Below are positions 38,027-46,336 of a stretch of DNA of 64,000 bases, piece after piece. Numbering within the stretch: the stretch's first letter is position 1; the number at the start of each line of letters is the position of its first letter. The translations under genes were made by a program, and so were the position numbers. Below the pieces are notes generated by a model. That model did not search any database. It saw nothing but the letters and a program-made list of their open reading frames with translations, and had not been told where the DNA came from. The stretch is taken from assembly GCA_964450955.1 (NCBI GenBank), contig CAYVFI010000004.1, positions 1 through 64,000 of the forward strand. Direction: 5' to 3'. Source of the stretch: CAYNWT01 sp964450955 (GTDB lineage: Bacteria > Planctomycetota > Planctomycetia > Planctomycetales > Planctomycetaceae).

Positions 38027-38054
38027 GGTGGAAGGCGGAAGGCGGAAGGCGGAA
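38027..38054. repeat. 7-bp tandem repeat GGCGGAA
   Basis: Four consecutive units (the first is GGTGGAA) directly after the DgkA-like gene. I see no function for it. Confidence 0.8.
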
Positions 38055-38185
38055 GGGGCGAGACGCAATGTGTGCGGTTCCTAAAATGGGCGCACGTCGC
38101 GCGCGGTGATATGCGATTGAACCATGGGTCCTGCGGCCTTTGGCTGACGTGTTGGTGACAACACTGCCGACCGTTGACATAGACG

Positions 38186-38223
38186 CAAAAAAAGCCGACT
38201 GAGCTTTGTTGCTTAGTCGGCTT
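38186..38223 (-). terminator. Rho-independent terminator of the prenyltransferase-fold gene
   Basis: On the minus strand, AAGCCGACT pairs with AGTCGGCTT around a short loop, followed by a run of seven T. It sits about 25 bp beyond the stop codon at 38248. Confidence 0.92.
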
Positions 38224-38247
38224 GTATGTCTAACGCGGTTCAAGTCG

Positions 38248-39984
38248 CTATTTGCTGGAGCCGGTTGCCCCGCTCATTTCCCACAGGTCACCGCGTTCGT
38301 CGTACGGACGAATTCGCTTGTACCAGGCTCGCCAGCGATTTTGAGCCTGCTTACGCCAGGTGTTGACTATCTTGTCGATCTCGGCCTGATCGAGGCCTTC
38401 AACTTCGCCTGCCAGGTCGGTCTTAAGTCCGAAACCCTGTGGTTTCCGACTAATGTAGCAAAGAGCAGTATGGGCTTCGCTTAGAACGCCGACATCGTTG
38501 TCGTTAAGAGCATCAATCAGCATTGGAGCCACACGCATATCGCCCGATCGACCAAGTCCAAACATCACCACCGATCGCACATCGCCGCGAGGGTAATCGC
38601 GAAGCTTTTTCAGCATCGCCAGATGGTTAACCAGTTCTTTGCGAGGTGTCTGCAGGATCTTGTCAACGAGGTCGGTAAGGTCTTCCTCCGGGACATCTTT
38701 AACGTTGTTGAGCTGCATTTGCTCCATCCGAGCCAGCATCTCGTCCAAAGCACCGAGCTTCTTTTTCTTCTTGTCTTTAGAAAGCGGGTCGCCGTCCAGG
38801 TCGAAGCCACGATCACCAATCTGGATACCGTTGCCATACGTCGCAACAAGTAAAGTCTTGGTCGCTTTGATAAGAAACAACACACCAAAACACGTCGCAC
38901 TTGAACCGTGCGCACCGATAGGCGGCCATGCTCCGTTGGCGTTTTGATTTTCCAGTAGCTTGTAACCACACGCCGTGTACCAGTCCTGGCCGCCGATATT
39001 CTTGATCTCGTTCATCGCGAGAGCTCGTTCCATGGCGTAGTAGTAGTACATGGGGTGACCGTTGTATGGATTGGTCGTCCGAAAGCGGGTGCCGCACCAA
39101 TTGACAGCGCTGTCTATAGCGGCGTCGACACGACCGATGGGTGTCTCAGGTTTGTAGTCCGCGTACGGGTTCGTCCTTTTGCTGCCGGGGGCGGTGTTGG
39201 TTTCTGTTTCTTCCAGAACGCCAAACAGCTTCTTCTTGGCCTTCTTCTTTTTGGCTCCGCCCGGAGCGTAGTCGGGATAGATCAACAGTCGGCAGATCGC
39301 CATTGTTCCGGCGGCTCCGTACGTCATATTCGGAGTCGACGCACCTTGAGCCTCACCGGCCGGGCTACCCGGGTGGTAGGCCCATCCGCCGTCGTTCGCC
39401 CGGTTTTTCACGTGCCAACCAAGGCACTTGTCCCAAACGTACGGCGGCACTTTGGCACCTGCTCGCATGCAGGCCCACAAACCCAGCACGCCGTACTGGT
39501 TCATACTGGTGTCACCAGTTGTTCGCTGGGGGTAGTCCCATGAACCATCCGAGCCCTGTTGTGCAATAAGATACTTTGCAATCTCCCGCAGTTCGCGAAG
39601 GTTACCCTCAGGGTCATCAGCCGCAAGAAACAATGCCATCACGCCGCTGAAATAGATGTGTTCCAGCGGAGGCTTGGCGCCAATTCCAGGATGGAATGAT
39701 CCGTCGGCGTTGAACCGAGTCTTCTTAATTTCGGCGACTGCAGCTCGGATCCCCTTGTCTGTGTTCGGAACACCTGCCTTTAGCATTGTGTAGCCAGCAA
39801 GGGCTTTTTCCGCCGCCTTGAGATCATTGTTCTTAGCCAAATCGTCGCTGATGTAGGCCACGGCTTTTCTGATGGCATCATCAAAGCGGGGAACACCGGT
39901 GGGCTGCTTTGGAATATCTCCAAAAGCGGAGCCTGTTAGGCAGACAACGACAATTGCCAGAACGGCAACTTGTGAACGTAGCAT
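38248..39984 (-). CDS. Exported prenyltransferase/squalene-oxidase-repeat protein
   Basis: 578 aa. Start at ATG 39984, supported by GAGG 6 nt upstream and by the signal peptide that follows (MLRSQVAVLAIVVVCLTGSAFG); a longer frame to 40134 lacks both. Seen: repeated QW-type motifs typical of the alpha6-alpha6 barrel (GSDGSWDYPQ, NDGGWAYHPG, NANGAWPPIG) and several GxxG helical turns, then a Lys-rich linker and a C-terminal HEAT-like region (DYPRGDVRSVVMFGLGRSGD). I see no DxDD motif, so it is unlikely to be a squalene-hopene cyclase. Signal peptide and fold suggest a periplasmic protein; such proteins are abundant in Planctomycetota, with unknown roles. Confidence 0.88.
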   Translation of the reverse strand: MLRSQVAVLAIVVVCLTGSAFGDIPKQPTGVPRFDDAIRKAVAYISDDLAKNNDLKAAEKALAGYTMLKAGVPNTDKGIRAAVAEIKKTRFNADGSFHPGIGAKPPLEHIYFSGVMALFLAADDPEGNLRELREIAKYLIAQQGSDGSWDYPQRTTGDTSMNQYGVLGLWACMRAGAKVPPYVWDKCLGWHVKNRANDGGWAYHPGSPAGEAQGASTPNMTYGAAGTMAICRLLIYPDYAPGGAKKKKAKKKLFGVLEETETNTAPGSKRTNPYADYKPETPIGRVDAAIDSAVNWCGTRFRTTNPYNGHPMYYYYAMERALAMNEIKNIGGQDWYTACGYKLLENQNANGAWPPIGAHGSSATCFGVLFLIKATKTLLVATYGNGIQIGDRGFDLDGDPLSKDKKKKKLGALDEMLARMEQMQLNNVKDVPEEDLTDLVDKILQTPRKELVNHLAMLKKLRDYPRGDVRSVVMFGLGRSGDMRVAPMLIDALNDNDVGVLSEAHTALCYISRKPQGFGLKTDLAGEVEGLDQAEIDKIVNTWRKQAQNRWRAWYKRIRPYDERGDLWEMSGATGSSK

Positions 39985-40091
39985 GAGGCACCTCAAGAAC
40001 TGTGGACAAGAAATGTCCAGCGGGCTGTTCGATTTTATCACAAGATTCAGGTTCTGCAAACGCGCTCCCGAACGAACATCGCGCACGAGAG

Positions 40092-40120
40092 AAGCCGTAA
40101 CCTCCAATGAGATCACGGCT
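40092..40120 (-). terminator. Candidate terminator after tRNA-Thr
   Basis: On the minus strand AAGCCGT pairs with ACGGCTT around a loop, then CTCTCGT. It starts about 9 bp after the tRNA 3' end. The stem is short and the T tract poor. Confidence 0.4.
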
Positions 40121-40128
40121 TGCGAAAG

Positions 40129-40201
40129 AGCCACCGGCGAGATTCGAACTCGCGACCTAAGCTTTACGAAAGCTTCGCTCTGCCAACTGAGCTACGGCGG
40201 C
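40129..40201 (-). tRNA. tRNA-Thr (anticodon CGT)
   Basis: 73 nt forming a full cloverleaf on the minus strand: acceptor GCCGCCG with CGGTGGC, D arm GCTC/GAGC, anticodon stem AAGCT/AGCTT with loop TTCGTAA, T arm GCGAG-TTCGAAT-CTCGC. The anticodon CGT reads ACG (Thr). CCA is not encoded. Confidence 0.95.
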
Positions 40202-40224
40202 CACTGGATTGCTGCTGTGCCGTG

Positions 40225-40253
40225 AGTATCCTGAAGCCTGATATCCCTTGCAA
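40225..40253 (-). promoter_or_regulatory. Promoter of tRNA-Thr
   Basis: Minus strand: -35 TTGCAA (40253-40248), 17-bp spacer, -10 GATACT (40230-40225). The mature tRNA 5' end is 24 bp downstream. Good sigma70-type spacing. Confidence 0.65.
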
Positions 40254-40329
40254 GTCGTAGCAACCCATACTCAAACATCGGCTTTTCGCCGTTCGGGCAT
40301 GAGGCCAGCCACGCCGGCCCTGTCTTTTG

Positions 40330-41298
40330 ATGAAGTCAGCCATGAATCGACCTCGAATTGTGATCCCGGGCGACGCCCCCGTGATGATCGGTGATTCTCC
40401 GCACCTGGATCGTTTGCGAGAAATTGCGGATGTTGAACTGCATCGAGATCGCCCTGCCGATGAGACCGAACAACTGCAGCGCGTGATCGGTGCAGACATC
40501 CTGTTGAACTCGCGAGGCCTCCTGCACTGGCCCGGTCACCTGCTTCGGCAACTTCCATCTGTGAAGCTGATCGCTTTGTGTGCCATCGGAACCGATTGCA
40601 TCGACCTGCCGGCTGCCAGCGAAATGGGCATGACGGTTTGCAATGTGCCCGGTCGAACCGCCTCGGTTGTCGCCGAACACGCTTTCTGTCTGCTACTGGG
40701 TTTGTCCCGCCGAGTCGGCCGAATGACCGAACTTATGAAGGCCGGTCAATGGCCACACGAGATTGCATTCTCTTTGGAAGGCAAGACGCTGGGCATCATT
40801 GGAACCGGTCAAATTGGCTGCGAGATGATTCGCCGCGCACGGGCGTTTGGGATGAAGGTGATTGCGTGGTCGTTCAATCCTGACGATGCCAAGGCCCGCA
40901 AACTGGGGTTCACTTATACGGACATGGACTCCGTACTGCGTGACAGCGATGCGTTAAGTATCCACGTCAAGCTAACAGACGACAGTCGAGGACTAATTGG
41001 AAAGCGCGAACTGGGCCTGACCAAACAAGGTTGTCTGTTAATTAATACGGCGCGTGGTGCTGTCCTGGACCATGCTGCGGTTGTTGATGGACTTAACAGC
41101 GGCCACCTTGGTGGAGCAGGTTTGGATGTATTTTCAACAGAACCACTGACTCCCAACGATCCGATTCTGAAGTGCGAACAGGTCGTGCTGACACCGCACG
41201 CTGCTGATCAGGTTCCCGAAGGCATCGACGCGTTGACGGCTGGCTGTGTCGAAAACGTCCTGAGTTTCCTAAACGGAAAACCGGTTAATGTGGTCTGA
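40330..41298 (+). CDS. D-2-hydroxyacid dehydrogenase family protein
   Basis: 322 aa. NAD-dependent enzyme of the SerA/phosphonate-dehydrogenase fold. Seen: GIIGTGQIGCEM (NAD-binding), INTARGAVLD with the catalytic Arg, GLDVFSTEPL with the acid residue, and LTPHAADQ with the catalytic His. All three catalytic residues are present. The substrate (phosphoglycerate, glyoxylate, other 2-keto acids) is not distinguishable. ATG at 40330 is used; ATG 40342 (MNRPRIVIPGD) is an equally possible start, since neither has a good Shine-Dalgarno site. Confidence 0.88.
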   Translation: MKSAMNRPRIVIPGDAPVMIGDSPHLDRLREIADVELHRDRPADETEQLQRVIGADILLNSRGLLHWPGHLLRQLPSVKLIALCAIGTDCIDLPAASEMGMTVCNVPGRTASVVAEHAFCLLLGLSRRVGRMTELMKAGQWPHEIAFSLEGKTLGIIGTGQIGCEMIRRARAFGMKVIAWSFNPDDAKARKLGFTYTDMDSVLRDSDALSIHVKLTDDSRGLIGKRELGLTKQGCLLINTARGAVLDHAAVVDGLNSGHLGGAGLDVFSTEPLTPNDPILKCEQVVLTPHAADQVPEGIDALTAGCVENVLSFLNGKPVNVV

Positions 41299-41398
41299 AC
41301 ACCGTTGGATTTCGACCCCACATCCCGTCATTGTTTACGATGACAGAATGCGGTGTCAGACTGATAAATCCAATTTGCGCAGGAACATCGGATAAGCG

Positions 41399-43789
41399 AT
41401 GCCCATTTCGGTCGTGTGTCCAGAATGCAGCCAGTCGTTAAGGCTCAAAGATGAACTCGCGGGTAAGCGGATTCGCTGCCCAAAGTGTTCAGGCGTCGTC
41501 CGCGTTCCCAGCCCCATCACGCGGGCTGATACAGCGCCGCCGGTTCGAACCCCTGCCCCATCGGCAGCACAACCACGGCCCGGCAAGAAGCGACCGAAAG
41601 ATCAAACTCGGGGGTCTCTTTCCAGGTCGAACGGCAGCAACCCCAGGAAACAGAAGGACAACAACACAAGTCTTGCTGCGTACAACAAGAGATACCAACG
41701 ATTCCTGAATGCGTTCACTGAGGAACAAATTGAACCAGTGCCAATCACCGGCACCTACCGACTTGGCATCGCCCTGGTCTGCGCGTTCATGGTGGTCCTG
41801 CCGTTTCTGTACCTCGGTACCATCGCGATTCTGGCGGTCTTTCTACCGTGCGTTATGGTTCCGTTGCTACTTCTACTGATTGTGAAACCATTGTTTTCAG
41901 GTGGAGGTGGACCAACCGGCAAGCGGGCGCTCGATCGCGATGACGAACCGCTACTGTTTGATTTTGTCGATCGCATTTGTGAAGCGGTCAACGCGCCGTA
42001 TCCGAAAGAGATCCAAATCGACTCGCAGGTCAATGCGTCCGCAAGTTTCCGCCGCGGCGTGCTAAGCATGTTCGGCAACGACTTGACGTTGACCATCGGC
42101 ATGCCGCTGGTTGCGGGTCTCAACACGCGGCAAATCGCAGGTGTCCTGGCGCATGAGTTCGGACACTTTTCACAGGGAGCCGGAATGCGAGTGACCTATG
42201 TCATTCGGTTCGTCAGCATGTGGTTTACTCGGATTGTCTACGAGCGCGACCGCTGGGATTACTGGTTGGAATCGTTGTGCGAGCTCCCGGTTCCGATCAA
42301 TCTGTTCTTCTATTTCGTTCGCGGGATGGTTTGGATCTGTCGCCGCATCATGTGGTGCTTCATGATGCTGGGTCACCTGGTCGCCGGGTACATGCTGCGG
42401 CAAATGGAATTCGATGCTGACCGTCACGAAGCGCGATTGGCGGGTAGCAGGTGTTTTGCAGAAACAGCTCGCAAGTTAATCCACATGGGTGTGGCTCATC
42501 AGGGAGCAATTGAAGACCTGCAGGAATTTCACCGCGAAGGTCGCCTGGCAGACAACCTGCCAAAATTGATTACGGCCAACGTGGAACAACTGGACGCCAA
42601 AGCCAAAAAGAGAATCCACCGCGCGGTGTCGAAGTCGGAGACTTCAATTTTCGACACGCACCCGTGTGACCGTGAGCGTGTTGCGGAGGTCAAGCGAGAA
42701 CAAGCAGACGGCATCTTCCAACTGGAAAAGCCAGGCGAACAGTTGTTTCGCCGCTACGACTATCAGGCCCGAGCCGTCACGTGGGACATGTATGTGGGGA
42801 TATTCGGTCGTGAACTTAAGAAACGCGACATTCATCCGGTCGAGCAGCTACTCCAACGTCAGCAACGCCAGCAGGAAAACTACAAAGCTCTGTTCCGATT
42901 CTTCCAGTGTGCTCCATCGTGGTACCGACCGTTGCGGCCGCCAACCCTGGCCGTAAAACCGCCGAAAGACCTGAAGGAAACAATCGCGAAAGTTCAGCAG
43001 GCTCGCAGGAAGGTCATCAAACTGGCACCCAACTACGGCAAAGCCTGGAAAAAATACGACCGCGCCGACACGCGGCTGGTTGAATGCGAACTAGCCGAGA
43101 ACCTACTTAAATCGCGACTTCGAGTTCCCCGGGATCTGTTTAAGGTTCCGCTGTTTAACCACGATGACATCGAACGACGACAGGACGCGGCCGAGTACAT
43201 TCAAACCAGGCAGGAACCACACCTGGCTCCGTTCGAAGACGCTGCCGCCGAACGGCTTTACTCAGCCCTGCGTTTACTACGCGATCCTGTCATGCGACGC
43301 CGCATTGAAGACCACCAAATTCTGTCAGCTGAGATAGACGAACTGGCCGTACTTTTCGGCCACATCAACGCCAGACTGGGTCAGCTTCTGGCTATACGCA
43401 ACGATCAGGTTTCGCTGGGCCTGCTTCTGTCCATGCTGGAGGGCAACGAAGGGAACCGGCAACTGTTGGCTCACATCTTTGACATCATGCACACCATGCA
43501 CGATTTGATTCACGACCTGCACGACGGCCTGGATGATGTCCCCTACCCTTTCGATCATGCAGACAAGCACATGACTGTCGGCCAATTCATGCTTCCTGAA
43601 CCACCCGAAGAAGAAAACCCTGGAGAAATTTACGGAGCCGCCAGCGCGATTGGGGATTCGTTGCCGGCGATTCAAACTCGAGTACTGGGCCGCATGTGCC
43701 AAATCGCTGAGATCGTCGAGACGGCACTTGGGCTACCGCAACTTCCACAGCCCGACATTGAAGACGATGACGAGGAAGAAGACGACTAG
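41399..43789 (+). CDS. M48-family membrane metalloprotease with N-terminal zinc ribbon
   Basis: 796 aa. Seen: an N-terminal zinc ribbon CPEC-x-CPKC (about 8-31), a basic linker, two hydrophobic helices (about 118-168), the zinc motif HEFGH (252-256) in VLAHEFGHFSQGAG, further hydrophobic segments, and the third ligand Glu337 in RQMEFDADRHEARLAG. This is the HtpX/Ste24-type arrangement. The remaining 400 residues are a charged helical region with no family I recognise, ending in an acidic tail. Predicted role: membrane-protein quality control. The zinc ribbon and long tail are not part of HtpX and may mediate partner or substrate binding. Confidence 0.88.
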   Translation: MPISVVCPECSQSLRLKDELAGKRIRCPKCSGVVRVPSPITRADTAPPVRTPAPSAAQPRPGKKRPKDQTRGSLSRSNGSNPRKQKDNNTSLAAYNKRYQRFLNAFTEEQIEPVPITGTYRLGIALVCAFMVVLPFLYLGTIAILAVFLPCVMVPLLLLLIVKPLFSGGGGPTGKRALDRDDEPLLFDFVDRICEAVNAPYPKEIQIDSQVNASASFRRGVLSMFGNDLTLTIGMPLVAGLNTRQIAGVLAHEFGHFSQGAGMRVTYVIRFVSMWFTRIVYERDRWDYWLESLCELPVPINLFFYFVRGMVWICRRIMWCFMMLGHLVAGYMLRQMEFDADRHEARLAGSRCFAETARKLIHMGVAHQGAIEDLQEFHREGRLADNLPKLITANVEQLDAKAKKRIHRAVSKSETSIFDTHPCDRERVAEVKREQADGIFQLEKPGEQLFRRYDYQARAVTWDMYVGIFGRELKKRDIHPVEQLLQRQQRQQENYKALFRFFQCAPSWYRPLRPPTLAVKPPKDLKETIAKVQQARRKVIKLAPNYGKAWKKYDRADTRLVECELAENLLKSRLRVPRDLFKVPLFNHDDIERRQDAAEYIQTRQEPHLAPFEDAAAERLYSALRLLRDPVMRRRIEDHQILSAEIDELAVLFGHINARLGQLLAIRNDQVSLGLLLSMLEGNEGNRQLLAHIFDIMHTMHDLIHDLHDGLDDVPYPFDHADKHMTVGQFMLPEPPEEENPGEIYGAASAIGDSLPAIQTRVLGRMCQIAEIVETALGLPQLPQPDIEDDDEEEDD

Positions 43790-43885
43790 AATCGAATCGG
43801 CATTCGCGGCCCAGGCCGTAAATTTTTGACATCGCTCGCGTTCGCGCCGTCGCTCATCCTGCCAGGAATTCTCTGACCCGCGTGG

Positions 43886-44452
43886 TTAGTCAATCGGAGC
43901 CGCTTGTTCATCTTCTTTTTTTGACTTTGTTTCTTCGATCAGCTTTTTCAGACCGGTCAGGCATTGGTCGAATTCGGTTCCCATCATGCCGTCCATAGTG
44001 AAGCTCATCAATTTCATGAGCGGGTTGGAACCCATGCTGCCGGACATCCCGTAGCTAACTCGGACAACTTGCCGTTCGACCTGAGTCAGCGTTGCAAAGC
44101 CCTTCGATTTGGGGAACCCGACAAACTCAAGATCCCACTCAACCAATTCACCTTCGACTGCCCTGGTGATTTCCATCTTGCCATCTCCACTGGTCTCACC
44201 AGTCCATGCCGACTTCGCTCCCACGCCCGATTCGGCTCCGGAATACTCCGTTTTCATGTCGGGATACTTGTCGGTGTTCCAAACAGTCCATTTCGGCCAC
44301 TGTTTCAGGTCGGCGATCTGTGCATAAATTTCTTTGGCGTCGCCACGAATCGTGATCGTACGCGTCACGTCGTACTCGCCGGAAATCGCGAAACCGATGC
44401 CAACAATGACCAGCGCACAAATCACGAGGGCAAGCAAAATTTTCTTAATCAT
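43886..44452 (-). CDS. SRPBCC-family protein with N-terminal membrane segment
   Basis: 188 aa. One N-terminal hydrophobic helix (KKILLALVICALVIVGIGFAI) then a START/Bet v1-like (SRPBCC) domain: VTRTITIRGDAKEIYAQIADLKQWPKW and WDLEFVGFP. It begins 11 bp after ilvD on the same strand, so it is likely co-transcribed. SRPBCC domains bind hydrophobic ligands; the ligand here is unknown. Confidence 0.8.
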   Translation of the reverse strand: MIKKILLALVICALVIVGIGFAISGEYDVTRTITIRGDAKEIYAQIADLKQWPKWTVWNTDKYPDMKTEYSGAESGVGAKSAWTGETSGDGKMEITRAVEGELVEWDLEFVGFPKSKGFATLTQVERQVVRVSYGMSGSMGSNPLMKLMSFTMDGMMGTEFDQCLTGLKKLIEETKSKKEDEQAAPID

Positions 44453-44463
44453 GGTGTCTTAGC

Positions 44464-46137
44464 TTATTCGTCAGTGACGCATCCTTCAGATGCGGATTTC
44501 ACGTTCTTGATGTACTTGTAAAGAGTTCCGCGGGTGAACTTAAACGGTGGAGCCGTCCACGCGTCGCGGCGTTCCTGCAGTTCTGAATCAGAAAGAGCCA
44601 CATCGATACGGTTCTCTTCCGCATCTATGGTGATCACGTCGCCATCCTGAATCAACGCAATTGGTCCACCAACTTGCGCTTCCGGCGTAATGTGGCCGAC
44701 AATAAACCCGTGCGATCCGCCGGAGAATCGACCGTCGGTCATCAACGCCACATCCGAACCCAATCCTGCCCCCATAATGGCTGACGTTGGAGTCAACATC
44801 TCGGGCATGCCGGGCCCGCCCTGTGGGCCTTCGTACCGAATAATGACAACTTCGCCTTTTTGAATCTGCCCGGCTTCAAGCCCGGACAACATGTCTTCTT
44901 CTGAATCGTACACGCGTGCCGGGCCGGAGAACCGAACACCTTCCTTGCCGGTAATTTTCGCAACCGCGCCTTCCGGAGCGACATTGCCGCGAAGAATGCA
45001 AAGGTGACCGGTGGCCTTAATCGGTTTCTCAAGCGGCTGAATAATGTCCTGCCCGTCTTTTAACCCGGCAACATCGGCAAGGTTCTCAGCCAGAGTCTTA
45101 CCAGTCACCGTCATGCAGGTGCCGTCGATCAGTTGCTTCTCCAGCAGGTACTTCAGAACCGCGGGAGTGCCGCCAACCGCGTGCAGGTCTTCCATCACGT
45201 ACTTACCGGACGGCTTGAGATCGGCAATAAACGGAATACGGTCACTGACCGCCTGGAAGTCGTCGATCGTGACATCGACATCAACCGAACGCGCCATCGC
45301 GATCAGGTGCAGAACCGCATTGGTCGAACCGCCCAATGCCATGATGGTCACCATCGCGTTTTCGAACGCAGCCCGCGTCATGATGTCGCGTGGCTTGATG
45401 TCTTGTTCCAGCAGCAACCTGATTGCCGCCCCCGCGCGAAGGCATTCGTCCAGCTTGGCAGGGTCTTCAGCCGGAATAGACGAACTATACGGGAGGCTCA
45501 TTCCCATCGCTTCGATCGCCGACGCCATCGTGTTGGCCGTATACATGCCGCCGCACGCGCCCGCACCGGGACAACTGTTGCGCACAATGTTCTCGCGTTC
45601 GTCCTCAGTAATCGTCCTGGCAAGACTTTGCCCGTAAGACTGGAACGCAGACACAATGTCCAGTTTTTCTCCCTTGGCACTGCAGCCAGCTCGAATGGTT
45701 CCGCCGTAGACCATGATGGACGGCCGGTTCAATCGTCCCATCGCGATTATGCAACCGGGCATATTCTTGTCGCAGCCCGGCAGCGAGATGTTCGCGTCGT
45801 ACCACTGACCACCCATAACTGTTTCAATTGAGTCAGCAATCAGATCGCGCGACTGCAGTGAGAACGACATGCCGTCGGTTCCCATCGAAATCCCATCGCT
45901 GACGCCAATCGTGTTGAACCGCATGCCAACCATGCCAGCAGCCTGAACTCCTTCGCGCACTTTCGCCGCCAGGTCCAGCAAGTGCATGTTGCATGTGTTG
46001 CCTTCGTACCAAACGCTCGAAATTCCAACCTGCGCCTTGTCCATGTCCGCGGTAGTCAGACCGGCTCCATAAAGCATCGCTTGTGAGGCTCCCTGTGAAG
46101 CGGGCTGTGTAATTCGCGAGCTGTACTTATTCAGCAT
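44464..46137 (-). CDS. ilvD: Dihydroxy-acid dehydratase
   Basis: 557 aa, normal for the family. Catalyses dehydration of 2,3-dihydroxy-3-methylbutanoate (and the isoleucine analogue) to 2-keto acids in branched-chain amino acid synthesis, with an Fe-S cluster. Seen: GNTCNMHL, SLPGCDKNMPG and CPGAGACGGMYTANTM with the cluster Cys residues, ALGGSTNAVLHL, TDGRFSGGSHGF and GPPGGP-like GPQGGPGMPEM. Start at ATG 46137 (MLNKYSSRITQ); the frame stays open to 46401 but the added residues do not resemble IlvD. Divergent from the activator gene at 46337. Confidence 0.97.
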   Translation of the reverse strand: MLNKYSSRITQPASQGASQAMLYGAGLTTADMDKAQVGISSVWYEGNTCNMHLLDLAAKVREGVQAAGMVGMRFNTIGVSDGISMGTDGMSFSLQSRDLIADSIETVMGGQWYDANISLPGCDKNMPGCIIAMGRLNRPSIMVYGGTIRAGCSAKGEKLDIVSAFQSYGQSLARTITEDERENIVRNSCPGAGACGGMYTANTMASAIEAMGMSLPYSSSIPAEDPAKLDECLRAGAAIRLLLEQDIKPRDIMTRAAFENAMVTIMALGGSTNAVLHLIAMARSVDVDVTIDDFQAVSDRIPFIADLKPSGKYVMEDLHAVGGTPAVLKYLLEKQLIDGTCMTVTGKTLAENLADVAGLKDGQDIIQPLEKPIKATGHLCILRGNVAPEGAVAKITGKEGVRFSGPARVYDSEEDMLSGLEAGQIQKGEVVIIRYEGPQGGPGMPEMLTPTSAIMGAGLGSDVALMTDGRFSGGSHGFIVGHITPEAQVGGPIALIQDGDVITIDAEENRIDVALSDSELQERRDAWTAPPFKFTRGTLYKYIKNVKSASEGCVTDE

Positions 46138-46325
46138 GATGTCAGGCCAGTTGGGGTCGTGATCGGTAATAGGGAAGTACCCAAAAGCCGTTCTATATGC
46201 AATTTCAACAACCTGAAGAGCCCGCTTGGGTCTCGAAGATGAGATCAACAAGAACCAACCGTTGCCCAGATTGGAACAGCCCGATATGCTCCGCGCAGTC
46301 AAACTGAGGACTATCGGCGATAAAT

Positions 46326-46329
46326 GGAG
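46326..46329 (+). promoter_or_regulatory. Shine-Dalgarno deciding the start of the sigma54-type activator
   Basis: GGAG, 7 nt before GTG 46337. No comparable site precedes the in-frame TTG at 46226 or ATG at 46286. Confidence 0.55.
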
Positions 46330-46336
46330 ATCTGGT

